A stretch of DNA of 64,000 nucleotides from Bacillota bacterium (lineage in GTDB: Bacteria; Bacillota; Clostridia; Christensenellales; UMGS416), in assembly GCA_023435705.1 (NCBI GenBank), contig JAEYRH010000006.1:124001-188000 (forward strand), given 5' to 3'. The notes under the pieces are model-generated. The model did no database searches. It worked only from the letters and a program-made list of their open reading frames with translations, and was not told the DNA's origin. The translations under genes were made by a program, and so were the position numbers. Below are positions 39,781-48,061 of the stretch, piece by piece (positions within the stretch are counted from its first letter, which is position 1; each line of letters opens with the position of its first letter).

Positions 39781-41319
39781 CTACCTCTCATACGTCCGCT
39801 CTGTATCTTCTGGTCTGGGGTGATAGGTGATGTCCCTGGCCCTGAGGGCGTTTTTGGCGGCTTCACGGGCCACAGAAAACTCATGCCACCGATTGTCCTT
39901 TAGGATAATGGCGCGATCTTCCAGAAGCACTCTGGCAAAGCGGGCCGTTTGCGAGTCGCCTGTGTCCAATAGTTTCACCGCTTCGGGAATCATGGAATCG
40001 GACAATTCATAAAAACTCTCCACATCCACATAACTGGATTTGCCGGTCTCGTACCGGTGGATGTTGTATTGGGGGATGATTGCGTCCACGTTGGCGTAGT
40101 TGAGCGCCAGGAACAGCGCCAAAAACGCGACGAAGCAGAACCGTGTGAGCGCGAATTTCGGCACATGCACCTTCACAAGCATCGCCACAAAAACCACCGC
40201 GCACAGCAGCATGAACCAGGAGGTATAGAGCCGCAGCAGCGTGAGGCCGTAGGCATCCATATACAACGCCATCTTTGAGAATGCTGAGGTAATCAAAAAC
40301 AGTGTGAGCACCGCCAATAATGACTCCATAGCTTTCACCAGCCCAGTGCGGCGGCTGAACAGCATGGAGAGCGTGAGTAGGAAAAGGTTTACGCACACCA
40401 CACCCATCAGCTCAAAGAACCCCCTGCGGGCATAGTCTGCGTAGCCGAATCCGGCTGGCAGGATGCTGGAAAAGGCGTTCAGCAGGTAGCCGAACTGGAT
40501 GGCAATAAATAACAAATAACTCAGGCACACCGTGGTGAGCACGGTGACCACGATGGCGGGGCTGACCACTTTTACACGGCCCATGCGAATCGGCCTGCGC
40601 ATCACACCGATGGCTTTGTTATGGCGCAGCGCATGCATGAGCCCGAACAACGGCACTGCAGCGAACGCGCCCAGAATCACCTTGCCCACATATTCCAACA
40701 CATTGTCACTCAGGTAGTTGAATACACCGCTCAACGCCTTTTCGAACACGACATCGGCTTTAGAGAGCAGCAACAGCACCACGGCCAGCACCGGCACGGA
40801 GATCCCCAGGCCGATTGCCACCTGCCCAAAGCCCCTGCCTTTGCCGCCGGCTTGCCTGCGCCCGAGCGCTTTGAACGGTGAGGGTATGTTAATCACCGGC
40901 AGCGCCACACCAACATGGAACAGATCAATGACTAGGCCCAGCGAGAAGGTTTTGTAGAGCCGGTTGCCGGTCATTGTGGCCAGCTGCAACGGGATCAATA
41001 CAATCAGCAACAGGAAGTTGAGCGCCGCCAGCAGCCCGTTGTCAAACAGTGTGTAACAGGCGGCGATGAGCCCGATCGGGATCAACAGCGGCAACCCCTG
41101 TTTGTTAATCCCACCAGGCTTGCCGGAAAAGTACCAGAACATCGCGGTGTAAAACAACACCACATAGACTGTCATGGAGATGCCAAACCCCCCGAACAGC
41201 GCCAATTCAAACAGCAGGAAGCCCAGCACAAACGCCACCAGCACAAACAATTTCTCTCTGGCACCTGTCTTGTTCGAATCCGCACCATTCTGCATCATTG
41301 ATGTTTTACTGTCGTCCAT
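39781..41319 (-). CDS. Multi-pass membrane protein, DUF4173/DUF4153-like
   Basis: A 512-residue integral membrane protein with about 11-12 hydrophobic helices (e.g. LFVLVAFVLGFLLFELALFGG, VPVLAVVLLLLSKADVVF, MLLCAVVFVAMLVKVHV) and a soluble C-terminal tail of about 100 residues. The tail pattern (NVDAIIPQYNIHRYETGKSSYVD... EDRAIILKDNRWHEFSVAREAAKNALR) matches DUF4173/DUF4153 proteins of Firmicutes, whose function is unknown. ATG at 41319 is preferred over GTG at 41328 because AGGAGGTGA precedes it. It lies 50 bases after a small membrane protein gene, probably the last gene of the DUF2975 operon. Confidence 0.82.
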   Translation of the reverse strand: MDDSKTSMMQNGADSNKTGAREKLFVLVAFVLGFLLFELALFGGFGISMTVYVVLFYTAMFWYFSGKPGGINKQGLPLLIPIGLIAACYTLFDNGLLAALNFLLLIVLIPLQLATMTGNRLYKTFSLGLVIDLFHVGVALPVINIPSPFKALGRRQAGGKGRGFGQVAIGLGISVPVLAVVLLLLSKADVVFEKALSGVFNYLSDNVLEYVGKVILGAFAAVPLFGLMHALRHNKAIGVMRRPIRMGRVKVVSPAIVVTVLTTVCLSYLLFIAIQFGYLLNAFSSILPAGFGYADYARRGFFELMGVVCVNLFLLTLSMLFSRRTGLVKAMESLLAVLTLFLITSAFSKMALYMDAYGLTLLRLYTSWFMLLCAVVFVAMLVKVHVPKFALTRFCFVAFLALFLALNYANVDAIIPQYNIHRYETGKSSYVDVESFYELSDSMIPEAVKLLDTGDSQTARFARVLLEDRAIILKDNRWHEFSVAREAAKNALRARDITYHPRPEDTERTYER

Positions 41320-41369
41320 GAGATTCACCTCCTGTTATTGGTTTTATATGATTCATTTGTTCCTGTTTT

Positions 41370-41792
41370 TCAAGCACGTTTGACGATGAGGTGCTCACGA
41401 TACCCAAAATAACCATATAACCCCATGCATGCCTGAAGGATGCTGAGCAACATGAGTTCTACCGATGCCAGAGTCCATTCTCCCACGAGGGCAATCTGAC
41501 AAATCAGGCACAACAACAGCAAGCTTGCCATTAGCGTTGATATGATACTGGCGAATCTGCCGTCTTGTCTGAAACAGTATGCAGAGGCAATGCCGTTCCC
41601 AATACCAAATAATCCAATCGCCAGAATACCAGGTATGAGCCAGCCATCAAATGGCAGCTTTCCAAGCCATTGCGCTGGATATTCGGCAAAGACCTGTTTG
41701 CCTGTGAGCATCAATAACCCTGCATATCCTGCGCCTAACGCCATGAGCAAATCAAATGAACCCAGCAGGATCATTCGAGACTTCTGTTTCAT
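41370..41792 (-). CDS. Small four-helix membrane protein, unknown
   Basis: A 140-residue protein with four predicted membrane helices: MILLGSFDLLMALGAGYAGLL, LIPGILAIGLFGIGNGIASAY, IISTLMASLLLLCLICQIAL and LASVELMLLSILQACMGLYG. I do not recognise the family. GGAGT lies 9 bases before the ATG, and the gene starts 6 bases after the HTH gene stop, so it belongs to the same operon. It may be the target or partner of that regulator, which is inference from position. Confidence 0.8.
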   Translation of the reverse strand: MKQKSRMILLGSFDLLMALGAGYAGLLMLTGKQVFAEYPAQWLGKLPFDGWLIPGILAIGLFGIGNGIASAYCFRQDGRFASIISTLMASLLLLCLICQIALVGEWTLASVELMLLSILQACMGLYGYFGYREHLIVKRA

Positions 41793-41798
41793 GGGAGC

Positions 41799-42008
41799 TT
41801 ACTCCTTTTTCACATATTCGATAATGTCTCCCGGCTGGCAGTCCAGCGCCTCGCAGATGGCCTCCAGCGTGGAAAACCGGACGGCGCGTGCTTTGTTATT
41901 TTTCAATATGGAGAGGTTGGCCAGCGTGATGTCCACCTTGGCGGCCAGCTCGCCCAGGCCTATTTTGCGCCTGGCCATCATCACGTCAAGGTTGATGTTG
42001 ATCGGCAT
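41799..42008 (-). CDS. XRE family helix-turn-helix regulator (YozG-like)
   Basis: A 69-residue DNA-binding protein made only of a Cro/C1-type HTH: MMARRKIGLGELAAKVDITL with ANLSILKNNKARAVRFSTLE and ICEALDCQPGDIIEYV. This form is typically paired with a DUF2975 membrane protein, as here (9-base gap upstream). GAGGTG lies 5 bases before the ATG. Palindromes around the operon promoter (42565-42594) are candidate operators for autoregulation. Confidence 0.9.
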   Translation of the reverse strand: MPININLDVMMARRKIGLGELAAKVDITLANLSILKNNKARAVRFSTLEAICEALDCQPGDIIEYVKKE

Positions 42009-42017
42009 TGCGGCACC

Positions 42018-42518
42018 TCATATTGTCAGGTCGTTGTCTTCCCGCAGCAGGGCGGCGCTGTGGAAGAGGTTGGCCAGCACGAAATAGAGCAGGCATGCCA
42101 GCAGGAAGATCAACGCACAACCGAAGGTGAGCACCGTGGGCCTCTCAATGAGCTTTGCTGTGAAGAGCCCCATCTGCGCCATCGAAAACCATGCGCACAG
42201 CCTTAACGCCTTGGCGTTTTGCGCGCAGAATGGGTTGCCCTTGCGCACGTTGGCCAGCAGCCTTGCGTTTTGCAGCAGCAAAGCGCCAAGCGCAAACCCG
42301 CTCAGGATCACAAACACCAGCATGAATGGCTCTGAGTTGAATGGCGCTGGCAATGCTATTGCGCCGATCACGCCGGTGTTGATCCAGAACCCGCCGTTTT
42401 TGTACATCGCGTGGACCCACAGCGGCGAGAGCGCCAGCAAAATGGCGTCTGCAGCCAGGATGCACACGATCACGCCGAACAACAACGCGGATAATAACTT
42501 TGTTGCCGAGTCTTTCAT
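42018..42518 (-). CDS. DUF2975 membrane protein
   Basis: A 166-residue protein with four membrane helices (LLSALLFGVIVCILAADAIL, PFMLVFVILSGFALGALLL, WFSMAQMGLFTAKL, LTFGCALIFLLACLLYFVLA) and the loop NVRKGNPFCAQNAKALRLCAW, which is the DUF2975 hallmark (V..g.pF...N...LR..aw). Function unknown; the family is nearly always followed by a YozG-like HTH gene, as here. The start at 42518 follows GGAGG; the frame is open to 42560. First gene of a likely four-gene operon. Confidence 0.88.
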   Translation of the reverse strand: MKDSATKLLSALLFGVIVCILAADAILLALSPLWVHAMYKNGGFWINTGVIGAIALPAPFNSEPFMLVFVILSGFALGALLLQNARLLANVRKGNPFCAQNAKALRLCAWFSMAQMGLFTAKLIERPTVLTFGCALIFLLACLLYFVLANLFHSAALLREDNDLTI

Positions 42519-42537
42519 CAAAACACCTCCGCAAAGA

Positions 42538-42567
42538 ATCATACCATAGGGTGTTACCAAGGATCAA
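42538..42567 (-). promoter_or_regulatory. Promoter of the DUF2975 operon
   Basis: Minus-strand TTGATC (42567-42562), 18-base spacer, TATGAT (42543-42538). The -35 touches the palindrome at 42565-42580. Confidence 0.55.
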
Positions 42568-42594
42568 TAAAATTTTATTGAAAAACAATAAAAT
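42565..42594. promoter_or_regulatory. Candidate operator: palindrome plus half-site
   Basis: Perfect 16-bp palindrome CAATAAAATTTTATTG (42565-42580), followed by a further half-site CAATAAAAT (42586-42594). It overlaps the -35 of the DUF2975 promoter. Confidence 0.45.
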
Positions 42595-42617
42595 CAATTT
42601 AGCTGATGATTGGTATC

Positions 42618-42642
42618 GGCAATATTGCAGAATAATATTGCC
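42618..42642. promoter_or_regulatory. Inverted repeat upstream of ilvE
   Basis: GGCAATATT (42618-42626) / AATATTGCC (42634-42642) with a 7-base spacer, just upstream of the ilvE -35. It may be an operator in this divergent region. Confidence 0.45.
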
Positions 42643-42651
42643 ATATCCCGG

Positions 42652-42680
42652 TTGACGGCAGAAGGATAATGTGATAAAAA
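42652..42680 (+). promoter_or_regulatory. Promoter of ilvE
   Basis: TTGACG (42652-42657), 17-base spacer, TAAAAA (42675-42680), about 40 bases before the start codon. Confidence 0.5.
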
Positions 42681-42720
42681 AAGATAATTTAAAGAAAAGA
42701 GAGCAGACCAAGGAAGGGGA

Positions 42721-43794
42721 ATGATCATGGGCAAGTTCCAGTTCATCAAAACCGAAACCCTGAAGCCGAAATATGAGGACGCCGGCAAGTTGAAGTTCGG
42801 CAAGCTCTTCACCGACTACATGCTCACAATGGACTATTCACCGGAGGGTGGTTGGCATGATAAGGTGATCCAGCCATATGCCGATTTCCGGCTGGATCCG
42901 GCTGCCATGGTGCTGCATTACGGTCAGGCGATGTTTGAGGGCTTGAAGGCGTATAAGTCGCCGGAGGGCAAGACGCTGCTCTTTCGCCCCAAGGACAACT
43001 TCAAGCGCATGAATAGCTCTGCCCGCCGCCTCTGCATGCCGGAAATCGATGTGGAAACGGCCTTTGAGGGCCTGCTGGAGCTGCTGCGAGTGGAGGAAGC
43101 CTGGATCCCCGCCGCTCCGGGCACATCGCTTTATATCCGCCCGACGATGATCGCCACCGATCCCTACCTCGGTGTGAAGGCATCAGATAACTATCGTTTC
43201 TTCATCATCCTGAGCCCAGTGGGCCCCTATTACGCTGAGGGCTTCAACCCGATCAAGATCTTCGTGGAGAACGAGTATGTACGCGCCGTGAAGGGCGGTA
43301 TGGGCTACACCAAAGCCGCCGCCAACTACGCAGCCAGCATTCTGGCCGGCGAGGAGGCCAAGAAGAACGGTTACTCCCAGGTGCTCTGGCTGGACGGTGT
43401 GCATCGCAAGTATGTGGAAGAGGTGGGCTCAATGAACATCTGCTTCCAGATCGGCGACGAGCTGGTCACGCCAGCCTTGGGTGGCACGATCCTGCCGGGC
43501 ATCACCCGCGACTCCATCCTCACATTGGCTCGAGACGCCGGCCTTAAAGTCTCAGAGCGGCCCATCACAATTGAGGAGATCTTTGATGCCCATGATAAAG
43601 GCATGCTAAACGACGTGTTCGGCACCGGCACCGCTGCCGTAGTGTCGCCGGTGGGCGAACTCAACTGGGACGGCCGCATCATTACAATCAATGACGGTAA
43701 ACCCGGCAAGCTGGCGCTCGATATGTATGACAAGCTCACCGGCATCCAGTATGGACGCATGGCTGATACGCACGGGTGGATGGTGGAGGTGTAA
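42721..43794 (+). CDS. ilvE: Branched-chain amino acid aminotransferase
   Basis: A 357-residue class IV PLP aminotransferase that transfers the amino group between glutamate and the 2-oxo acids of Leu, Ile and Val. PLP Lys198 is in GYTKAAANYAAS; also visible are YIRPTMIATDPYLGV, VLWLDGVHRKYVEEVGSMN and FGTGTAAVVSPVGEL, the phosphate-binding region. Length and pattern fit the eukaryote-like type II BCAT. Two ATGs are possible (42721 and 42727) after AGGAAGGGG; the first is given. The asd gene follows 60 bases later, perhaps in one transcript. Confidence 0.95.
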   Translation: MIMGKFQFIKTETLKPKYEDAGKLKFGKLFTDYMLTMDYSPEGGWHDKVIQPYADFRLDPAAMVLHYGQAMFEGLKAYKSPEGKTLLFRPKDNFKRMNSSARRLCMPEIDVETAFEGLLELLRVEEAWIPAAPGTSLYIRPTMIATDPYLGVKASDNYRFFIILSPVGPYYAEGFNPIKIFVENEYVRAVKGGMGYTKAAANYAASILAGEEAKKNGYSQVLWLDGVHRKYVEEVGSMNICFQIGDELVTPALGGTILPGITRDSILTLARDAGLKVSERPITIEEIFDAHDKGMLNDVFGTGTAAVVSPVGELNWDGRIITINDGKPGKLALDMYDKLTGIQYGRMADTHGWMVEV

Positions 43795-43854
43795 GCCTGC
43801 TCACAATCCTCTATTCTACATAAACTATAGAATAAACATCAAAGGACTGATAGT

Positions 43855-44940
43855 ATGGATCGCAAGTTCCGTGTTGGCATCGCCGGTGGCACCGGCATGG
43901 TGGGGCAACGGTTTGCACTGCTGCTGGCCAATCACCCCTGGTTTGAGGTTACAACCATTGCTGCCAGCCCCCGCTCGGCTGGCTTGACCTATGCAGAGGC
44001 CGTGAAGGGGCGCTGGAATATGCCCGAGGCTCTGCCTGAGAGCCTCAAGTCCATCATCGTGCGCGACGCCTCCGACGTGGCCGCCGTGACCGGTGACGTG
44101 GACTTCCTGTTCTGCGCTGTGGATATGGACAAGGCCTCCACCAAGGCGCTGGAAGAGGCCTACGCCCGCGCCGAAACACCGGTGGTCTCCAACAATTCTG
44201 CCAACCGAATGGTGCCCGATGTGCCGATGATGATCACCGAGATCAACCATGGCCATGCCGCCGTCATCGAATCGCAGCGCAAGCGCCTTGGCACACAGCG
44301 GGGTTTCATCACCGTCAAGCCCAATTGCTCCATCCAGAGCTATGTGCCTGCACTGGAGCCTTTGAAGGACTTCGGCATTACGAAGGTGCTGGCGGTGACC
44401 TATCAGGCCATTTCCGGCGCAGGCAAGACCTTTGAGACGATGCCGGAGATTGTGGACAACGTGATCCCCTTCATCGGTGGTGAAGAGGAAAAGAGCGAAC
44501 GGGAACCCCTCAAAATCTGGGGCCATATCGAGAACGGCCAGATCGTGAACGCCACCGGACCGGATATCACCGCCCAGTGCTTGCGCGTGCCGGTGACCGA
44601 CGGCCATCTGGCGGCGGTCTTTATGAGCCTGGAGAAGAAAGTCACCAAGGACGAGATTATCGCCCGCTGGCGCAATTATGAGAGCGTGCCCGCCAAGCTT
44701 GGCTTGCCCAGCGCGCCGGACCCGTTCCTTTACTACTTTGAGGAAGACAACCGGCCCCAGACCAAGTTGGACCGCAACCTCGGCAACGGCATGGCTGTGA
44801 GCATGGGCCGCCTGAGGCCTGACACGCAGTATGACTGGAAGTTCATCTGCCTGTCGCACAACACGCTGCGCGGCGCTGCCGGCGGCGGGGTGCTGGCTGC
44901 AGAAATGCTGGTCAAGCAGGGGTACATTAACAGGAAGTAA
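43855..44940 (+). CDS. asd: Aspartate-semialdehyde dehydrogenase
   Basis: A 361-residue NADPH-dependent enzyme forming aspartate semialdehyde from aspartyl phosphate, the branch point to Lys, Thr and Met. The N-terminal NADP motif is GIAGGTGMVGQRF, the catalytic Cys158 is in KPNCSIQSY, and the His is in RVPVTDGHLAAV. The PNCSIQ pattern and length are those of the archaeal/fungal-type ASADH rather than the E. coli type. AAAGGA lies 8 bases before the ATG. It ends in a strong terminator (44957-44983). Confidence 0.95.
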   Translation: MDRKFRVGIAGGTGMVGQRFALLLANHPWFEVTTIAASPRSAGLTYAEAVKGRWNMPEALPESLKSIIVRDASDVAAVTGDVDFLFCAVDMDKASTKALEEAYARAETPVVSNNSANRMVPDVPMMITEINHGHAAVIESQRKRLGTQRGFITVKPNCSIQSYVPALEPLKDFGITKVLAVTYQAISGAGKTFETMPEIVDNVIPFIGGEEEKSEREPLKIWGHIENGQIVNATGPDITAQCLRVPVTDGHLAAVFMSLEKKVTKDEIIARWRNYESVPAKLGLPSAPDPFLYYFEEDNRPQTKLDRNLGNGMAVSMGRLRPDTQYDWKFICLSHNTLRGAAGGGVLAAEMLVKQGYINRK

Positions 44941-44956
44941 GCAACAGTCAGAAACG

Positions 44957-44983
44957 AAAGCCCCGCGATGCGGGGCTTTTCTT
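44957..44983 (+). terminator. Terminator of asd
   Basis: 10-bp stem AAAGCCCCGC (44957-44966) / GCGGGGCTTT (44970-44979), loop GAT, followed by TTCTTTT. Confidence 0.9.
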
Positions 44984-45050
44984 TTATAATTGGTCCGATA
45001 TAATATTGCTGTCTGCCAAGGTTGTAAGCACCGTGTGAATGGGAGCTATG

Positions 45051-45626
45051 ATGAAACAAGGGCGATTGGTGATTCTCGGGGGGCCCCCCCGCGCGGGAAA
45101 GACAACCCTGGCGGTTCGGTTGGCTCATCACGGATTCAACATGCTGTCGTTTGACCATATATCGGAGGCGCTGCAACAGGGTTTTCCGGAGATCCAAGTG
45201 GAAGACTGGACCGATCAGGATGCCTGCGCAAAGCGCCTCTTTCCCTTTTTCAAGGCGATTGTGAAATGCGCAGTCGAGGATGCACGGCTCTATGGGGTAA
45301 ACACTGTGATCGATATGTATGACTACACCCCGGAGTATGTCAGCAAGCTGCCGTTCCAGGATGCTATCGAGGTGTATTATCTGGCGTATCCGGATTTCTC
45401 GGTTCCGGAGATCCGGCACATCATCAGGGTCTATGCCGCCCCCACCGATTGGATCGCCCAGGTGGATGAGGAGTATCTGGATGTTGTGGCCAGGCGGTGT
45501 AGCATGGCCAATGAAAAGCTGGTGCGGCAATGCGGGCAATATGGCTACCGGCTCATCAACACCGGCGCCGGCAGCCAACGAACAGCAGTTCTGGACGATT
45601 TGTTTCATCAGATCATCCGCGCATGA
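45051..45626 (+). CDS. P-loop NTPase / small-molecule kinase-like protein
   Basis: A 191-residue protein with a Walker A motif at the N-terminus (VILGGPPRAGKTTLA), a switch-like FDHISEAL, and an AAA_33/adenylate-kinase-like layout with VNTVIDMYDYTPEYV (Walker B region) and a C-terminal INTGAGSQRT. Such proteins are uncharacterised kinases; the substrate is unknown. The start at 45051 lies 5 bases after GGGAG; ATGs at 45039 and 45048 are too close to or ahead of that site. A GrpB remnant begins 7 bases after the stop. Confidence 0.8.
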   Translation: MKQGRLVILGGPPRAGKTTLAVRLAHHGFNMLSFDHISEALQQGFPEIQVEDWTDQDACAKRLFPFFKAIVKCAVEDARLYGVNTVIDMYDYTPEYVSKLPFQDAIEVYYLAYPDFSVPEIRHIIRVYAAPTDWIAQVDEEYLDVVARRCSMANEKLVRQCGQYGYRLINTGAGSQRTAVLDDLFHQIIRA

Positions 45627-45633
45627 GGGAGCT

Positions 45634-45744
45634 ATGGTTGATGGCAGAAAAAGTGTGGAGGTTCACCACTACGATACTGCCTGGAAAGCTGCCTTTGACG
45701 CGCTGCAAGCGATGCTTCAAGGATTATGGCCGATCTGTGAATAG
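45634..45744 (+). pseudogene. Truncated GrpB family gene
   Basis: Only 36 codons, with VEVHHYDTAWKAAFDALQAM, against IEVHPYDPAWKTAFLALQTM in the intact GrpB gene at 46345. The match stops after LQGL and the frame ends at TGA. It keeps an ATG with GAGGGAG before it. It is the N-terminal stump of a second grpB copy, the rest apparently deleted; the SRPBCC gene now lies on the opposite strand immediately after it. Confidence 0.75.
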
Positions 45745-45752
45745 GCCAACGA

Positions 45753-46166
45753 CTACTGAATCTTTTCCAGTTCATTCATAAAATGATTCAAGTTATTCCT
45801 TGCCACAATGTTAACAAGCCAACCTGTGCACGGAATCTTCGGCGCTATGTCAATAGACCACCGTACATTTGTATATTCCCCGGCAGGAGAAAGCTCGACT
45901 ATGCCGATGTAGCGTTTCACCGGTGCGCCGGACAACATGATATAGCTTAGTGAATGAGGTGGGTTGATTGCTTCCAGACGTTCATGATAGGTGCTCTTGC
46001 CATCCTTGACCAATCGTTCGCAGCCGACTCGGTGATTTGACGCATCGCCCTGATTGATCACTTCCAGAGGCCAGGCCGGAACCGGGCATCTTGTAAAATC
46101 CCCTGCGATTGCCCACACTTTCTCCAGAGGTGCCTTGATTGTCCGTTCTTCAATTATCATGGACAT
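45753..46166 (-). CDS. SRPBCC (START-like) family protein
   Basis: A 137-residue single-domain protein of the polyketide-cyclase/START-like fold. The N-terminus IIEERTIKAPLEKVWAIAGDF is the typical 'i.a.pe.vW..v.Df' entry, and the C-terminal helix WLVNIVARNNLNHFMNELEKI closes the cavity. These proteins bind hydrophobic ligands; here the function is unknown. GGGGAGGG precedes the ATG at 46166 by about 8 bases; a second in-frame ATG at 46160 is possible. It sits between the two GrpB copies on the opposite strand. Confidence 0.85.
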   Translation of the reverse strand: MSMIIEERTIKAPLEKVWAIAGDFTRCPVPAWPLEVINQGDASNHRVGCERLVKDGKSTYHERLEAINPPHSLSYIMLSGAPVKRYIGIVELSPAGEYTNVRWSIDIAPKIPCTGWLVNIVARNNLNHFMNELEKIQ

Positions 46167-46344
46167 GATGAAGCCCTCCCCAAAGTATTTTCCATTATAT
46201 TACCACAATTAAATGTATTCAATTCGTTATGTTCAAAAACAGATTGTGTGTCAGCGGGGCATGGAGGATATGGGCATACTCATGCCATTGACTCCATTGA
46301 TGAGGATACGTTCATAATGTATCATCTTGTTTGAGGTAATCAAC

Positions 46345-46860
46345 ATGAATAACCCAACCCGCCGCATCGAAGTTCACCCCTATGACCCCGCCTGGAAAAC
46401 GGCCTTCCTTGCGCTGCAAACGATGATTCAAGGCATCCTTGGTGATCTCGCGCATTCCATTGAGCATGTTGGCAGCACCTCGGTGGAGGGCCTTGCCGCC
46501 AAGCCTATCATCGATATCGATGTGGTGATGGAAAGCTATGCAGTGTTCCCGGCCATCGTGGAGCGGCTGGCTGCCGCTGGTTTTGAGCACCGGGGTGACT
46601 TGGGCATTGAGGGCAGAGAGGCATTCAAGCGCACCTATGACGACGGCTTTATGGCTTATCACCTCTATGTCTGCCCCAAGGATGGGGAAGAGTTGCGCCG
46701 CCACCTGGCATTTCGTGATTATTTGCGCACTCATCCCGACGCCCGTGACGCCTATGGGGCACTGAAGATGGCCAATGCCGAGAAGTTCCGGTATGACATT
46801 GACGGGTATATTGAGGCGAAAGGGCCGTTTATTCGGGAGATGTTGGTGAAGGCGCAGTGA
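46345..46860 (+). CDS. GrpB family protein (nucleotidyltransferase-like)
   Basis: A 171-residue protein of the GrpB/UPF0157 group, related in fold to nucleotidyltransferases. Signatures are VHPYDPAWKTAFLALQTM, IEHVGSTSVEGLAAKPIIDI (the GSTS loop and acidic DID, about residues 38-58), and YHLYVCPKDGEELRRHLAFRDYLRTHPD-type C-terminal part in two segments. It resembles proteins sometimes fused to CoaE; biochemical role unproven. The start at 46345 follows TGAGGT. A truncated sister copy lies 600 bases upstream. Confidence 0.9.
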   Translation: MNNPTRRIEVHPYDPAWKTAFLALQTMIQGILGDLAHSIEHVGSTSVEGLAAKPIIDIDVVMESYAVFPAIVERLAAAGFEHRGDLGIEGREAFKRTYDDGFMAYHLYVCPKDGEELRRHLAFRDYLRTHPDARDAYGALKMANAEKFRYDIDGYIEAKGPFIREMLVKAQ

Positions 46861-46904
46861 GCATAGTGGTTCAATACGATGCAACTAGATTATGGCTGTC
46901 AATG

Positions 46905-46931
46905 TACGGGCCGGGCTCTGTACCGGCCCGA
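46905..46931. repeat. Repeat family C, copy 8
   Basis: Stem CGGGCCGG (46907-46914) / CCGGCCCG (46923-46930) around GCTCTGTA. Confidence 0.85.
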
Positions 46932-47012
46932 ATCCCCCCTCATCGCATTGTTATGCAATCGGTTTTGCTTTTCATATCGGCTTTCGCCGACATTGAGCAA
47001 AGCCGGAGGCTA

Positions 47013-47060
47013 AGGCCTTCCGCTGCGGCGGCATCCCCCCTTATTAAGGGAGGGTAGGAT
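47013..47060. repeat. Repeat family B, copy 3
   Basis: AAGGCCTTCCGC, hairpin part GCTGCGGCGGC, ATCCCCCC, TTATTAAGGGAGGG, TAGGATG: the short form of family B with a degenerate left side. Confidence 0.7.
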
Positions 47061-47080
47061 GTCGATCTGTCCTGCTTTGG

Positions 47081-47107
47081 TAGGGGCCGGGCTCCGTCCC
47101 GGCCCGC
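47081..47107. repeat. Repeat family C, copy 9
   Basis: TAG plus stem GGGCCGGG / CCCGGCCC around CTCCGT. Confidence 0.85.
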
Positions 47108-47203
47108 CCAGACAATTTGATCAACCAGTTGAAATTTTCGATATTTCTCTGAACCAAACAGTATATTCCACCGACAAACTCATCGAAGGAAGGAGGCAAG
47201 GCG

Positions 47204-47731
47204 ATGGCGGAGCGGGAAGTGCAATGGATCAGCCGCATGGCCGGCGGCGACGAGAAGGCCTTCGAAGAGTTGTACAACGCCACATCCCGCAAGGTTTTTG
47301 CCTACCTCAGGTCCAGAAACATCGACGAGCAGACGGCGGCTGACGTGCTGCAAAACACATTCCTTGCCGCCTGGCGCAGCGCCGGGCGCTTCACGGGCGG
47401 GGCAAAGCCGCTCACCTGGCTGATTGCCATCGCCCGCCACAAGCTGGCTGACGAACTCAGGGTGCGTGAGCGAAACCGGGCTGCGCCTCTGGAAACAGTG
47501 CCCGGGGGCCATGACCCCACCGCAAACACGGAAGACAGGCTTAATGTGCACCAAGCCGTGGCTGCGCTGGGCAGCGAGCAAAAGGAGCTTCTGCATCTGG
47601 TGTTTGTGCTTGGTATGAATTACGCCGAGGCAGCGGCTGTGTTGGATGTGCCGGAGGGCACGGTGAAATCCAGGATGTTTGCTCTGAAAAAACAGCTGGC
47701 TGGTAAGCTGGCGGCGGAGGTGGGGGCATGA
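47204..47731 (+). CDS. ECF-type RNA polymerase sigma factor
   Basis: A 175-residue sigma factor of the extracytoplasmic-function group. Region 2 spans about residues 18-85 (AFEELYNATSRKVFAYLRSR, QTAADVLQNTFLAAWRSAG, PLTWLIAIARHKLADELR), and region 4 about 115-170 (LHLVFVLGMNYAEAAAVLDV, PEGTVKSRMFALKKQL). AAGGAGG lies 7 bases before the ATG. The stop overlaps the anti-sigma start by 4 bases. The operon continues with two small proteins. Confidence 0.95.
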   Translation: MAEREVQWISRMAGGDEKAFEELYNATSRKVFAYLRSRNIDEQTAADVLQNTFLAAWRSAGRFTGGAKPLTWLIAIARHKLADELRVRERNRAAPLETVPGGHDPTANTEDRLNVHQAVAALGSEQKELLHLVFVLGMNYAEAAAVLDVPEGTVKSRMFALKKQLAGKLAAEVGA

Positions 47732-48045
47732 ATTGCGACATGGCGCAAGAGAAGCTGCCGGAGTTGCTGGCGGGGTCACTGGACAGAAAAACGGAGCAAT
47801 CGGTTCTGGCCCACCTGGCGGCCTGCGAGGAATGCCGCAAGGAGCTTGCTTTTTGGGTGCAGGTGCAGCAGGCGGTGCTGAGAGGCGCAGAGGACGCGCC
47901 GGGAACCGTGATTCGGGAAGTGCGCGAAAGCCTGTTCGGGCCGGGGGCGGCATCCATCCTCGATGGCATTCTGGTTACGGGCCGGGCGCTTGGTTTGGCT
48001 GGGTCAGCCTGCCGGTTGGCGCTGGCGACAATGGGTGTTCACTAG
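47728..48045 (+). CDS. Anti-sigma factor, zinc-finger (ZAS/zf-HC2) type
   Basis: A 105-residue protein with the zinc anti-sigma motif His29-x3-Cys33-x2-Cys36 in VLAHLAACEECRKEL, an early Cys3, and an N-terminal helix for sigma binding. The C-terminal part (VTGRALGLAGSACRLALAT) is mildly hydrophobic but too short and polar for a sure membrane segment, so the anti-sigma may be cytoplasmic. Start overlaps the sigma gene by 4 bases (ATGA), giving coupled synthesis. It should hold the sigma factor inactive until a signal. Confidence 0.9.
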   Translation: MNCDMAQEKLPELLAGSLDRKTEQSVLAHLAACEECRKELAFWVQVQQAVLRGAEDAPGTVIREVRESLFGPGAASILDGILVTGRALGLAGSACRLALATMGVH

Positions 48046-48061
48046 AAAGGAGAATGGAACA

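Larger units (their letters stand above)
46861..47203. other. Non-coding spacer with repeats
   Basis: No supportable gene. Contains two family C hairpins and one family B unit (listed separately) and a small TCGGC-TTT-GCCGA hairpin near 46979-46992. No convincing promoter for the downstream sigma gene was found. Confidence 0.7.
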
